Part shown: positions 23,355 to 35,310 of the stretch, piece after piece | Layout: each line of letters begins with the position of its first letter | Numbering within the stretch: the first letter of the stretch is position 1 | Assembly (NCBI RefSeq): GCF_052857255.1 | Contig: NC_135497.1 | Coordinates: forward strand, 184,703,906 to 184,767,905 | Direction: 5' to 3' | Length of the DNA stretch: 64,000 nucleotides | Source of the DNA: Amblyomma americanum | Lineage: Eukaryota > Arthropoda > Arachnida > Ixodida > Ixodidae | Position numbers and translations under genes: made by a program | Notes under the pieces: generated by a model | Database searches by the model: none | Told to the model about the DNA's origin: nothing | Seen by the model: only the letters and a program-made list of their open reading frames with translations

Positions 23355-26300
23355 TGTGGAACGCAGGTAAAATGATATAAGTCCTGAGAAAGCATTAACC
23401 GACAGGACCCACACGCTCTGGAAGGCAACCGGACCGGATTGTTCTATGAGTTTAAACATTGCAGCGAAGAGTTCATCGTGAGGGATGGTGTAGAGCTCTA
23501 GCTAAGAGGCCCCATTGACCACAAGGGTGCCCTTTTTAAAAACCATAGCTGCAGAGCTAGCGACGCTGTAGGAGGTGAGGGACTATAACGGCCGACTACA
23601 GCCTATGTCAAAAGTAAAGAGCCCTAAGGTTTGTTAAGCCATGTAGTAGGGATCAAGTAGCATCCGTGGATGTCCTGAGTTTTCGGACCGGTAAGGACGA
23701 GAGTTGCTCTGATTTGTCGATGCATCACGAGCCACACGGCATGGCCCAGAAGGGAGTCCCTTGGGATCCTTAATTCTGACAAAAGCTGCTCGTCGGTGAT
23801 CAAGGGCAAGAGCGTGGTCTTGTTGTGTTGCTCTTTCTCGTCGCGTGGAGATAAAAAAAGGCCCTTCCTGCTATGCCAGCATGTACCAAGAAATCCAGCA
23901 CGAAGTTCTGCTAAGCGATTTCCTTTATTCTTTCGGACCGAAGTTCCTCCCGAACGGATAATAGTGATGTTTTGTCTTCTTTAGGATGTAATCACATTTA
24001 AATAGCACCGAGCCGCAAGCCACAGCGAATCTGCAACATGGGTCCCATTCGATCTTGCATGGAAGCGATATGAAGTGCAGATGTCTCACTTTTTCTGCCT
24101 ACACGAATGTTTGTGCCGTCTGCTGCAAAAGTGTACAATCCACCGCGCCGTTAATTTCAATGGCGCGTGGACTGTAAACTTTCGGGACAGACTGCACATT
24201 TGATTACAGCAGTCGATTCGCACTTCTACAAACAGACAACGTGCTCTCCGTCCGTGTAGCGTCTGCGTCGGATGCATGCCGCATGCGGCTCATTCTACAC
24301 GTCCTTCTGGCCAGCTCTGCATGCTCTCATTTCCTTTTGCTCCTTTCGCCTTCACCGCCAGACCGGCGCGCCGCAGTTGCGCAACTGGACGCACCTGGCC
24401 GCCCCTCCGGTTGGCGACAATCTGCAGCTGAGCGTGCAGGCGGAAGCGCATCCGCGGTGTGCCACGCGGATAATTGACCGGGCCCGGCACTGTGCGCGCG
24501 TTCCCTTTCGCAGCAAGGGCACGCATCGCCGACTCAGCGCGCGACCGCATGGGCCGGAGTCGGCGGAACCGGCGCCTTCATCGATCTGAGCGGTGCCGAG
24601 CTGGCGCGGCCCAACGTCGCAGGCGGCAGCTGTCAGCCGGTAGGGGGGTGGCTTCCGTGTCAGGGCAGGCCGTTAATTTCAGACCACTCATCGCAGCCGC
24701 GCCTGGAGCAGAGACCGCTTCCTGCAGCTCACGATTGGTTTCACGCCGGCCTGTCAGCGCGGCCGAGTCGCCCACGTCGGCGCACCGAGCGCCACTCGTC
24801 GGTGCCTCGTTCTCGGAACGCGCGTTCGGAGCGCCCACTTAGTAGGCAAGGCGGCCGCTCGTTTCTAGCTGCCCGTAAACAAACGTGTTTGCGGGGCCTG
24901 TTTCGTACACTTGTGCCGTTCCTCGACGAAAAAAAAACAAACTTCTGCCTATAGTACAAGGCAGGACCATACGGCACATGTTGCCGTTATGCATACCACG
25001 ATTGTGCATTTGCAAAAGCCCGTGCGTGTGAACCGATAAGCAGCGAGGACGTGCATACGGCTACTGGTTGCATAACGCGTCATATATATTCAGGAGGCGT
25101 TGAGGGAGTTCCAATACGCGCGAGGCAAGATGGGTAGCGCTAAAGCGTTCAGCGCGGTTGGATGCGTGCCGCTGTTTGTGGCTCTGGCCAAGCTAGTGCG
25201 GTCCGCTTATATACCATTTCTGCGGCTATATGGTGCAATATTGTGACTGATAGGCCTGCCTGCTCTGAGATATTCGGTGCAGGGGTGGAATATATCACTC
25301 TGCTTGGCTTTCTCAGCGCGGCCGACCGCACGAAAGCAAGGAAGCGAACAAACATTAACCAACCGAGAAAGAAATGCGATGCACCTTGTAGCCTTGTTTC
25401 TACAATACAAGTGCATGGACAAACTCCGGAGAATGCGTGGCATGTGCTGCATATTGCCATTGTTGTGCACACATTGTGGCTGATTAAACATAATTTTGTC
25501 ATCTTTTGCTTTGCAAACATCTTGTCTCACTCTCTGCAGGCAACGCTCCTGTTGCTGGAGGCTCTTTAGGCGTTTAGAAGCGCCCAGCTAAACGATCATC
25601 ATGATCATCATCAAATCTATATTTTTCATGTATGCGCAGGTACATGAGCGTCGTAATCCACCACTAGGCACATATCGCAGTGATTCGTACAAATGCGTAG
25701 GTGGGTGGCTCAGTTTCTTCGTCACGACTGAAGGAAGAGCGAAGATTTCTCGTCGCATCGTTTGTGGTTTTATTTTCGCCTAATTAAAATGTCGCCGCGG
25801 TAAACGGCCGCTGACGCAGGGGTTTCAGGTTTGACTATGAGATGTGGCACTTTTTTCTTAGTGAGCCGAAATGCAGGGGTACCATTGAAAGTCGAGCCCA
25901 TTTATAACGAACATGACGGTCACGCGGATAGCGTTCGTTGTATCCGAAGTTCGTAGTAAGTGGACTGCCCGTATTAAAACCATACATATGAAGTCCACCA
26001 AGTGAACCCTACCACGGCGATTTCCAGGATCTCTAGGGCGGTTATGCCCTGATCCTTGCTACCAGCAATCTGTGTTAAGGGCGGGACATGAATAATCGTC
26101 GTTAAAGTGTGCGCGGCAGCTGGTGGCAGGCCGGCCACATCAATCAGATTCCTAACGGAAGGGGAGTGCTCCTACTTTGCGTACTTCATCGTCCTGTAAT
26201 CGTACATTGCACCGTATTCGCCAGATCATGGGTCTTCGATGTTGTTGTCCGCACGAACATATAGTCATCCGAGGCATTATCCCGCCACCTATGTACGAAC

Positions 26301-26827
26301 ATCACGTTGCCACAAAATCTGCATGCGTCCGATCACATGTATTTGCGACACGTTCATCTATCGTTGCTGCGCCAATGCAGCGACAAAACTAGCGCAGCGC
26401 TCGTGGCACAGAATATATCAGCTCCCCTGTCCGCACTCTGGCGCTGCCTGCACGCGGTATCAGCCCAAAAGGTGGCGACGATTGGACAGGCAACGAATGC
26501 CGTGTGACCCGCGTTGCTAGCAAGGTATTCAGTTTCCTTAAAATCACTAATGATCGTTGATCCACGACCGTGCGTAGTATATAGCTTCGCTTTCGACGCT
26601 GCCACTCTTCGTGCCCACCGCGATTCTGCTTGGGACGCTTTGCCCGGCTGGCGCACACGCAGGCAAGGACTGATCGTACAGGTCATCGGCGGGCGCTTGG
26701 CCGGCGTTTACCTACAGTTTCAATGCCTCTTTTAAGGCGAAAGCGTTTATAGGCTCATCGTTGTGGACAGAATTTGTGCGTACTCAGAAAGTGTCCGTCA
26801 ATCAGATGAAATGAAAGAAGAGATTTC
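23355..26827. other. Intronic stretch, partly GC-rich, no gene recognised
   Basis: A minus-strand frame at 23624-23809 reads ITDEQLLSELRIPRDSLLGH then an unrecognised tail. It is open and protein-like but I cannot place it. The interval 24.2-24.9 kb is GC-rich with open frames on both strands. The part near 25.88-25.98 kb (ATAACGAAC, GTTCGTTGTATCCG) resembles the ends of pogo/Tigger-like DNA elements, but no transposase is visible. Confidence 0.45.
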
Positions 26828-26908
26828 GATGGGGCTGGGATTCGAACCCACGCGGGTGGAGCCTAATAGATTAGCGGTCCATCGCCTTAATCACTCGGCC
26901 ACCTACTC
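26828..26908 (-). pseudogene. tRNA-Ser(GCU)-like sequence, probably a pseudogene or SINE head
   Basis: The 81-nt minus-strand sequence has a good A box (TGGCCGAGTGATTAAGG), a B box (GGGTTCGAATCCC) with a perfect T arm, and an anticodon arm that closes around GCT. The long variable arm fits serine. Only about four of seven acceptor-stem pairs form (GAGTAGG against CCCCATC), which argues against a working tRNA. The GGCGAAAGC context downstream also recurs near 27.46 kb, which suggests a dispersed repeat. A functional tRNA is possible but unlikely. Confidence 0.5.
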
Positions 26909-27216
26909 CGACGGAACGAGGGTGCTTTAGAAGGCGTATGTCGCAACTTGAAACCGGATATGGCGGACAGATCGGATATAACGAAGGCGTAGTACGTCGT
27001 AACTTGAAACCGAAACTAATTCGAGAAGCGTGAAGGGATCGTGTTGAGCTATAAGCTCAACAGGACGACACAAGGGCTTTCGTCTTGATGCACGTGAGGT
27101 GACTTAAGTGCTCCCCTGAATTTTTTTTTTTTTTGCTTTGACATATTCTTTCCGGGGTGGTGTCACGGGGGAGAGAGACGTTCATCGCTTTTCTTGCTTG
27201 CCGGAACAATAGTTTT

Positions 27217-27451
27217 AACGCGACAGCGTTAAGGAGCTCTTTTCGCAGAAAAGCCGGTGTGGGCGTTGTAACACGAGAACCTGCGAATAAAAAAATCTCG
27301 TAAAGATATGGGGAAGCGAACCCAGGTCATTCAGATTGCGAGGCGAGAACGCGCAGAACACGCTACAAAGGCTCGTTGGTTCGAATTGAACAAAGGTGGA
27401 CCTAGTGAACGGATTGTGGTCTTTGACTTCGTGTGCAACACGCTGTCGCGT
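27217..27451. repeat. Inverted repeat pair enclosing a tRNA-like segment
   Basis: AACGCGACAGCGT at about 27218 appears inverted as ACGCTGTCGCGTT near 27437-27449. Between them, on the minus strand, is a tRNA-like piece (TTCTCGCCTCGCAATC followed by CCTGGGTTCGCTTCCCC) with a recognisable B box and a degraded A box. It looks like a tRNA-derived mobile sequence. I find no target duplication. Confidence 0.45.
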
Positions 27452-29251
27452 TCCACTCTTAAAGGCGAAGCTTAAGCCTCCTTCAATTTTTTTCAGCTTC
27501 AGGGGCAAATTTATGGCGCATCCTCGCTCGCTACAACCTAGCGGTGCGGCAACAGTAATTCGATGTTTCTGATAGAAATATCCATTGCCCTAATGCATAT
27601 TTTGACGATAGTGCCTCACTCGTTCGTAATAAGCGAGCGTTTGTTACATTTGTGGCCGTTATGGACGACTGGGACTGGGACGGCTTGCGCGTTGTTTCAC
27701 TCTTCCAGACTCGAGAGTGGTCAAAAACAGTGACCGAAAATAATACATGACCCATCATCTGCGTCGTATGCATCCTATTCTGTACAGCGGGACTGTACGC
27801 ATCGCCGAACCCTTTGGCAGACCTGCTCGCTAAGGAAATTACCTGCTCCGTGATGCATCGCTAGTTAGCCAGGTAGACTGTCATTAAACCGAGTGGACGG
27901 TGGTGTGACCGCGTTGGCCGGTAATTTTAAAGCTATTACATACGAATTTCTCACAGTGAAGACACGAATAGAAAGGTAAAGAGCCGCGCGTAAGGCATCG
28001 AAAATTCCTTCAGAAAAGCCAAATGAGTAAAACGTGTTGAAATAAGAAGATAAGAAAAAAGACCATTGCACTGTTTCGTACTGCAACATGAGCAACAGGG
28101 CTGATGCTATTAGCCACGAGAAGTTTGAGTGGCGCCATCGCATGGCCAGCCAATGTGACGTTACGGCAAGGACTCCCGTGCGCCCGCGCCGACTTGTCCG
28201 GCTTCTTCGGCTCGCCGAGTAGGTTGAGGTTCGCTTCCACGTTTGTTGTTCGTCACTGGAGACTTATGAACAAAGCAAAGAGCGGTGATAGAATCTCAGC
28301 TTAAGCTACACTGAATTACTATCACTGCCGCTTTCAAAGCACAAAAAATGAAGAAAAAAAACACTGAGTACGTCGCGGCAAGCGATCAAGCGCCTTCGCC
28401 GCGGCGGGCGCCTGCTGTGCAGTCGTGTCTCGTACATAAGTTTTTGCCTGCAGTAATGCCAGTTTTCTTCTGTGTGCGTCCTTTGTTTATTCCAGGCAAA
28501 GTTCTTATGTATGGTCGGTCGATTTACGACGCGGTATAAGTTTGTTTCATGCTTATGTATATTCGTGAATGTTGCTGCGTGCGCTTTAGGTAGTACATTT
28601 GGCGTGGTAGCAACTGATACGCGGATTTTTTATTCAAAGCAGGCTATTAGTTAAAGCAGTAAGAGTGCTCTTGCTTACGCGCATTTTTGAGTATAATCAT
28701 AAGCATGTACGCAGTATCATTACGCGTAATTTACCGAAGGCAACGTGCGCGTGTGATGGTGTTGCACCAGTTGACGGCCGGAAATTTTATTGATGCTACC
28801 GTAGAATGATCAATCTTTCCGTCATTCGGTTCGCCTCTCCGTGCTGCGACATAGCCGTAACGCTGTCTTGAGGATAACAGACAGTTTTAGCGTAGCTGGA
28901 CAACCGACGGCAAATACGGTAACGCGCTGCCTTTGCTACCGTTGCCAGGCTTGCCTAGCCACCTTTGCGTACGGTAGCAGTTACCGTGTTTACCGTACGC
29001 GGGTGCTAAAGCTATGCAATACTAACTTGCGAATGTTTCTCTTTTCAGTCACCCAGCCACTGAGCAGCATCAATTGCTGAGTGGACATTGCGTGTGAGAC
29101 AAGCCTCTACCTAGCATCGCTTGAACGCACAGGAGGGTTGTCGGATGGACTAGCGTCCGACAACAGCTTCCTTTACTTGTAACTTGATAAATATAAAAGA
29201 CTAGCGGACAAACAGCACGGAAAAGTGTCGGTAGAGGACTCACCTAGTATC
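27452..29251. other. Intronic stretch with nothing recognised
   Basis: Ordinary A/T-rich intron. At 28905-28990 there are repeated TACGGTAACG and CGTACGG motifs in both orientations, and near 29138-29161 a hairpin with 7-bp arms (TGTCGGA and TCCGACA). Either could be the edge of a DNA transposon, but no transposase body is visible. Confidence 0.5.
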
Positions 29252-29449
29252 TTAATTGTAAACCGGGTGCACAAAGTCATCCTCTTTAAAATGCTTGCTG
29301 CACACAACAGTCGAAGAAGACGGTTGCTTCCCAATTCTTAATGTAATAATCCAAGCTTTATTCATTTTCGACAACTTTAGGTAGAAGTGGAAGCCAACAT
29401 CGACTTCTTTCCGCAATTCGCACTGCGGCATTGAGCAGCAAGTCTGCAT
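29252..29449 (-). pseudogene. THAP-domain reading frame, possibly a first exon or transposase relic
   Basis: The minus-strand frame from an ATG at 29449 reads MQTCCSMPQC, then ...NKAWIITLRIGK..., VVCSKHFKEDDF and a stop. That is the C2CH pattern of the THAP zinc finger: two cysteines four residues apart, a conserved Trp, then C-x2-H followed by F..DDF. THAP domains bind DNA in host regulators and in P-element-type transposases (THAP9). The frame ends at TAA after 65 codons, just before a donor-like TAG|GTGAGT, and the AVPTIF box is missing, so the copy is truncated or damaged. The ORF also extends upstream to 29533 without family resemblance. No downstream partner was found on the minus strand. 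Confidence 0.65.
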
Positions 29450-32400
29450 GATTACAAATTGGCGCGCGAAAACGAGCGAAAACAACCGGCACGCCAGCAG
29501 CCGGGCTGGCGGAGTCCTTGCCGTGACGCGCACGTAAACAAATTACGCGGTAACTTAAAATGTGCCGGCTGATATTAGACGTCTTTTTTTTTTTACGGCG
29601 ACAGCTGTCATTGGGAGCCTCCCAGAACCGGCGAAGAAGCCGCACCCGTAACACGGAGAGGCGCTCAACCTGCCCACCCACCCACATCTACCTTCCAGAA
29701 GCCCACGCAGCACCAGAACAAAAAACCACGGTGGACACGCGTAGACTCGGGGAAAGTGCTGCGCCACCACCGCCGACGTAATGTGGGCTACGAAAGCTGC
29801 GCCGGCGACAACGCGAAGAGGGTGGACCTTCAACTGCCATCTCGGACGGGGTTCGTGCTGGAAGGGTCGTGCAGCAGCGAGACCGTAGGAGGCGTCAGCG
29901 CTTGAAAACATCCGTAAGTCAGCTTTCACAGGAAGATGTTCTGCAATAAAAAAACCCTCGTTCACAGACTGCAGTTTCACGGCCTGCTCTGCACACTAAA
30001 CGGGGGAGTGTGAGGAGCAAGTTGCCCTTCAGCACGAATAGCCTCTAGTTTACTTTTCTTTATTTATTGGGGATAAGCTAGAGACAGGCTCTGGTGAGCG
30101 GAAGGCATCATTGTACCCTTTCGACAAGTGCACTATACGCACGATCTCGAAGTAGGAGGCAATCTTCCGGGGTTCAGGTTCACGCAGAACCTGAAAAGAA
30201 TACAATGGCGGAGACTGGCGCATCTCTCCTCGCGCTGACCACTTTTGTGGACTGAGCACGGAGTGCCACTAGTCTGAACGAGGGTGCTTGGTTGGAAAAA
30301 AATTGCAACTTGTCATTTGCGACCAATTACGGCTCTCGCCGAATGTTTTGTCTAAGCTGTAGCCTAGTTCAGTCAGCATTTTTATTATTTGAGCTTCGTT
30401 GTTGCGAACATGTAGCGCGTCGTGGATTAGTTTGTGCGCGGAATGTCGAACAAGCCTTGTTGCTTCTTTCTATATTGTACGCGGAGACGTCCCGTACGTT
30501 CCTCTTTTCTATGTATATTAAGCCTAGACACACGTCAGAAAGGTGCAGTATCGAAGTATTCCTTCAAATATTGTTCACGCGGCTAGTGGTGCAGGCCTTC
30601 ATTGCGTGTTTCCGTCGCCTTTCTTACGTCCCTCTGCTTTGCGCGCTTTACGTTCGCAATGGATCACCAACTAGCCTGCACGCCTCACTAACTTTCACAG
30701 ACTGGGCTATAACTTGCCTGCCTTCTAAAACTTCGCGGCTATTAATTACATGCATTTGGTTTCATGCTCTCCTCTTGCCGCACTGGGTACAATTTTTAAT
30801 GCGTTTATTTCTACTTAACACCCCACGCACTTTGCAGTCTGTCACTGACGAGAGGAGTCCGCATGCGTGTAATGCGTAGTTTTAGACAACCTTTTACGCG
30901 CACAAAAGTGGCGCCTCTATAGAAGGGCAGCAAGAAAGCAGGCAAAGGTCTGAGACGAATGAGCGCGAACATCATTTATCGCGGCTAGGAATTCTCCCAG
31001 CGCCGCGCCTACGTTATCCACTGATATATCTCGCAGTTCAGCGCATAATTTCTTGATCGCCCAACGAGCGGTGTGCGGAAAAGAAGAACTTCGTTTATGT
31101 TCTTTCGCTACCACGTTCTTTCTAGGAGAGAAATCCCTTCGGCAAAAAAAAAAAGTTGACGCCATTCTCGTAGAATTTTCCGGCGCGAAGGTCGAGATAA
31201 CGAAGTATCGATTTCCGCCACCATGATCGCAAGAAAACGCGGTATTCGCCCATCAAGTGTTCGAACATCGGGCAGCTCGCAGTCCTCCCTGCCCTTCCTC
31301 GTGAAGGTGTGCTTAGTGCGCCAACATCGCTCGTGAACACTTATGCACTTACATAAGCACTTCAGCGCCAATCAGTGTAGTTCGTTCGCTGCCGGAAAGG
31401 GAGAGAGGAAAAAGCAGAGAAAGCGACCATCCACGGCCGAACTTCGCCGGCGAATTCTGCGCCCAAGACTGCGCGGTCACACGTTACGGCGGACGAACTA
31501 ATCCTGCAGCACAACATTAGCGCCCATATTGGATTATGAGGGAGTCTGCTACGTCGAGATACGGGGAATAAAACGGAAGGAGACGATTGTTGTCCCTGCT
31601 CTTGCTTGCGCTGCTTTTCTTGCCGTAATGAGCTTTATTTCTCTCGGTACGAGGCAACGACAAAAAAAAAAGAGAAAAATACCATGAGCCGCACACACAA
31701 GCCATATCGAAACACTGAAGCATTTCTTGTCTTCACTGCCAGCATGTATACAAACAGCTTTTTACCATGACGGGAGCAGTGAAAAGAGGCCATTACTAGG
31801 CTACGCAACATGTATCGGACGTTAGGAATTCCTAATAAATGTTAACTCACGAACGCTATATGGAATATGATAATAAAGACGTCCAGAGCAAAAAAAAAAA
31901 TTTATTAAAGGCTCGCGCAAAATGTCTGCAATTTGTTTCTTCTTTAAATGCTGTAGAATTCCTGGACGAATATAGAAACTTTCCGCATGTTTACCAAGCT
32001 GAAAAATACCAAAGAAAGCAGGGTAGGGTCATTCCCTGCGGCGGAAGCGTCGGCCACACCACTAACATGCTCTGTGTCGACGCATGATGCGCAAGGCGCC
32101 GCACGTTGAGAGGGCGACTTCGTGTTTGCTGAGTCGATTACTGTGCATACAGTGCGAACCGTTGGTGGTGTGTACTTTAGTGGTCACAAGGCATTAGTCA
32201 TACCAAGGGATAATGAATCGAAAACAACACACATTTTGCACTGTGAACAGCGTTTTTCTTGAACCATTCATCACCTGCTGGCGATAGTTGATAGTGCGTC
32301 GTTGCCACTCTTGATGCTTCATCATCTTTACCATGTCTGGCCCCTTAGCCTGACTCTCAGCCTAGTGTTCTTTGCATGACGTCGGTCCGCTGCGACACGC

Positions 32401-33111
32401 CGCAGCTATCGGCGTCTGATATCTTACGCGGTGGCTTAAATGCCTCGTCCCATATTCTGTGCCATACACCATAGCACATGTCGACTTACAAGTGTCCTTG
32501 TTCTGGCGGTGCCACTCTTAACCGGTTTCCACATAGGTTCCAGCTGCTAACTGGAACTAAAGTAGAGCTTTAAAAAAAGTCTACTTACGTTCCAGCTACT
32601 AGCTTTAAGTATCGCTCAGATATGTAGTACTTTGTTGCAGACTTAAAAAAAATGACCGTAGTATATGAAACAACGTTCCACTTAATTCGCAAGCTTTATG
32701 TGCAACAGTGTTCAAACATGTGTATATCTGGAAAACCATCACGTCTTCATTCTGAATACCATTCTGTTAAACCGCGTTCATACGCGTGTTATACGCTAGT
32801 GGCCGTAAGTAGACGGACCCCGATTACCACGGTCAGTATCTCGCCGTTCAGAATGTGTCCTCCTTTTCAGCGAAACTACTCCCAAGCGACGTAAAAGTCG
32901 AGCTTCATTAGCCATTCAAAAAATCACAGTATCGCTTGTACATTGCTGTTCCCTGTAATGCTGTCGCATTTTGAATAGAACTGGAAAAAGAATTTCGGCA
33001 GACAATCTTGTTTTCCGTTTTTTTTCCTCTGCGGCATTCCGGTATGACATTTGACTGGAAAAGTAGTAAGGTGAAAAATGTTCCGAGTTGTATCGGATTC
33101 GTCGTGAAGGC
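29450..33111. other. Intronic stretch with an unexplained 195-codon open frame
   Basis: The plus strand holds an open frame at 30292-30879 encoding a Cys- and Leu-rich peptide with no motif I know. At 32536-32556 and 32562-32584 two short hairpins follow each other (arms GTTCCAG/CTGGAAC and GTAGA/TCTAC). The rest has no recognisable gene or element. Confidence 0.45.
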
Positions 33112-33785
33112 AGCGCGAAAGAAGAAGACGGAAGGAAGGAGCAAGACACGACACCAGCGCTGTCTCACAATTAAATCTTTATTGGACGAACACAGATTAT
33201 AAACCCACCTCATGAAAAATTTCTAAAAAGAAAAGAAAAAGAGGAAAAAGTGGGGACCAACAAGGTAACATGAATATGGCTGAGCTAGATATTCAACTGA
33301 GAAGAAAAGCACGCTATCTTGTAAAAATCGCTGTCCCAGTCAAGGAATACCAGAAGTAAACCAGTTCCACGTGTGGTCTAGATACGTTAGTTCATTCGCA
33401 GTCAGAGTAACTGATGACGTGCTTATACATGATTCTCCCTGCCTAGATATGTAAGAAAGCCTCACCTTATGAGTCGCACCTTATGAGTTGCTAATATTTC
33501 TGCTTGCCCATTAAGTGAGCTACAACATTTACATCCCCGGCAGTGGTCAACCAGGCGTGAAGACTTTGATCTCGAGAGCGAATTTTCATGATTTTTCAGT
33601 CGCACATTCAGACCGTCCTATTTGACCTATGTTTGACGTACAGTGGTGAGCAGCCCTGTCTAGAGCGCGCCGACGGTGCTCTGCGGAGCGAGACAGCGCC
33701 ATCTAACGTTAGGCTCTGGGTTTGAGTTATGTGTCCCATGCGCATGCGCAGAAAAGACAGAGGGATGCCTGCTCATCGCTTCCTT
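33112..33785 (-). mobile_element. Penelope-like element remnant, left arm of a large inverted repeat
   Basis: Over most of its length this segment matches the reverse complement of 34350-35208. It carries the same landmarks in the same order: AGACGGA...GGAGCAA, AATCTTTNTTGGANGAACAC, ATAAACCCAC.TCATGAAAA, GTGGGGACCAA, CTGTCCCAGTCAAGG, CCACGTGTGGTCTAGATA, ATTCTCCCTGCC, CAGTGGT.AACCAG.CGTGA, TTTGACCTATGT and the inner GTGAGCAGCC...GCGCCATCTAACGTTA. Read on the minus strand it would cover the GIY-YIG endonuclease end of the element, but the GIY core is deleted (about 30 bases missing after TTTGACCTATGT) and stops are frequent. Confidence 0.7.
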
Positions 33786-34140
33786 GTCCAGCCCCCGCCT
33801 TGCGAGTTTGTTTCGTGTCGCCAGGGCCACGCTCCCTGCATTTGTGACAGTGTGAAGGTGGCCAGGGTGTCGCCATGCCGCCGTGTGTCACGAGTGCAAC
33901 GAGATGGCCAGGCAAGCAGCTCGAGTGAGAGCGGATGCTCGCGCGTTTCTTCCTCCAAGTTTATAGATCTGTACGGATGCCAAATGCGGTGTCCCTTGTA
34001 GCTGATAACACAGCGGAAAGACAAGCTATCAAACTATACGCCTGCAACGCGTGGTGCTAACGCGCTAACCTTATACGGACAAGACGAATACAACAAACAA
34101 CCAACTAGGCCCAATTCTCGCACTCTTAGCCTGGTGTGTG

Positions 34141-34217
34141 TTTGAAACGCGCGATCGCCCGCTATCACTTGCACTTGCTTTGGAAACGAGCGATCGCCCG
34201 ATATCACTTGCACTTGC
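34141..34217 (+). repeat. Two tandem copies of a ~38-bp unit
   Basis: GCGATCGCCCGCTATCACTT and GCGATCGCCCGATATCACTT, each followed by GCACTTGC, lie head to tail with about 40 bp spacing. They sit in the spacer between the two Penelope-like arms. Confidence 0.8.
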
Positions 34218-34349
34218 CCCCCAGCCGCTTCGCGATTCGCGCGAAACGCGTTGGTTTTCCGGCCGCTGTTACATAGTATCGACCACCCTTGACGGCGTGA
34301 AGCGCAAGCACTGAGAGGTAATGAGGCCGAGAACCCACGAGCAGGCAAC

Positions 34350-35208
34350 GCTTTATTTTGGCCGCGCATGCGCACGAGATGCATAACTGAAACCCAGAGC
34401 GTAACGTTAGATGGCGCTGACTTGCTCCGCAGACCACCGTCGGCGCGCTCTATAGACAAGGCTGCTCACCACTAAACTCCCGGATTCCCTGTGGCGAGAC
34501 CTACATAGGTCAAACAGGACGTGGTGTGAGCTTGCGAATGAAATAACACGAAAATGCGCTCTCAGGATCAAAGTCGTCACGTCTGGTTTACCACTGCCGG
34601 GAATGTAAAATTTATAGACCACTGCATAAGCAAGCAGAAATATTAGCAACGTATAAGGAGCGACTTTGACGTGAGATTATCGAGGCTTTTTACATACCCA
34701 GGCAGGGAGAATCTTTATAAACACGTTATCAGTTACTCTCATTGTGAATTAACTAACATATCTAGACCACACGTGGAACTAGTTTACTTCTGGTATTCCT
34801 TGACTGGGACAGCGGTGTTTTCAAGCTAGCGTGCCATGTGTCTTGTTACTCAGCTTTTCTCCTCAGTTGAATAACTAGCCCAGCGGTAATGTATCGAGAA
34901 GAAATATATTTAAAAAAGGAGAATGAAGGTATGTACAAGGGAGGTGCAGCCGAAGAGCCGAACAACAAAGGGGCGAGCGGATCAGCGCCAAAACTCGCAT
35001 TTCGTCCTCGTCGTCTTCCACGCCTACGTCTGTCACAATATTTATATTATCTTTTTGGTCCCCACATTTTCCTCTTTTTCTTTTTTTGGAAAATTTTCAT
35101 GACGTGGGTTTATATTCCGTGTTCTTCCAACAAAGATTTAGTTGCGGAATAGCGCTCGTGTCGCGTATTGCTCCGTCTTTCCGTCTTCGTCTTTCGCTCT
35201 TCCTTCAC
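34350..35208 (+). mobile_element. Penelope-like element remnant with GIY-YIG endonuclease, right arm
   Basis: On the plus strand from 34484 the frame reads IPCGETYIGQTGRGVSLRMK, stop, then HENALSGSKSSRLVYHCREC, ILATYKERL, stop, REIIEAFYIPRQG. YIGQTGR and the REIIEAF block are the GIY-YIG nuclease motifs of Penelope-like retroelements, which insert DNA with a linked reverse transcriptase. At least four stops break the frame. The reverse transcriptase is absent; upstream of 34470 the sequence turns non-coding and matches the left arm. A block of roughly 165 bp (about 34870-35037) is missing from the left arm. It starts near TGTATCGAGAAG, holds TATATTTAAAA and ends TCTGTCACA, so it could be a small solo LTR, but no target duplication was seen. 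Confidence 0.75.
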
Positions 35209-35244
35209 CATGGAAGTAAGTTCTGTCGAAATGGACCTGCGGTA

Positions 35245-35310
35245 GTCGCTATAACTATATCCGGTTATAGTTACGACGACTATCGCAGTTATAGTTATAG
35301 TTACAGCGAC
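35245..35310. repeat. Imperfect palindrome with 15-bp arms
   Basis: GTCGCTATAACTATA at 35245-35259 pairs with TATAGTTACAGCGAC at 35296-35310 except for one base. The interior carries further TATAGTTA motifs, so several alternative hairpins can form. No flanking element is recognisable. Confidence 0.75.

Noticed and set aside
26177..26735. Several open frames near 26.2-26.7 kb as a gene
   Set aside because: Both strands are open at once and none of the peptides shows a known motif.
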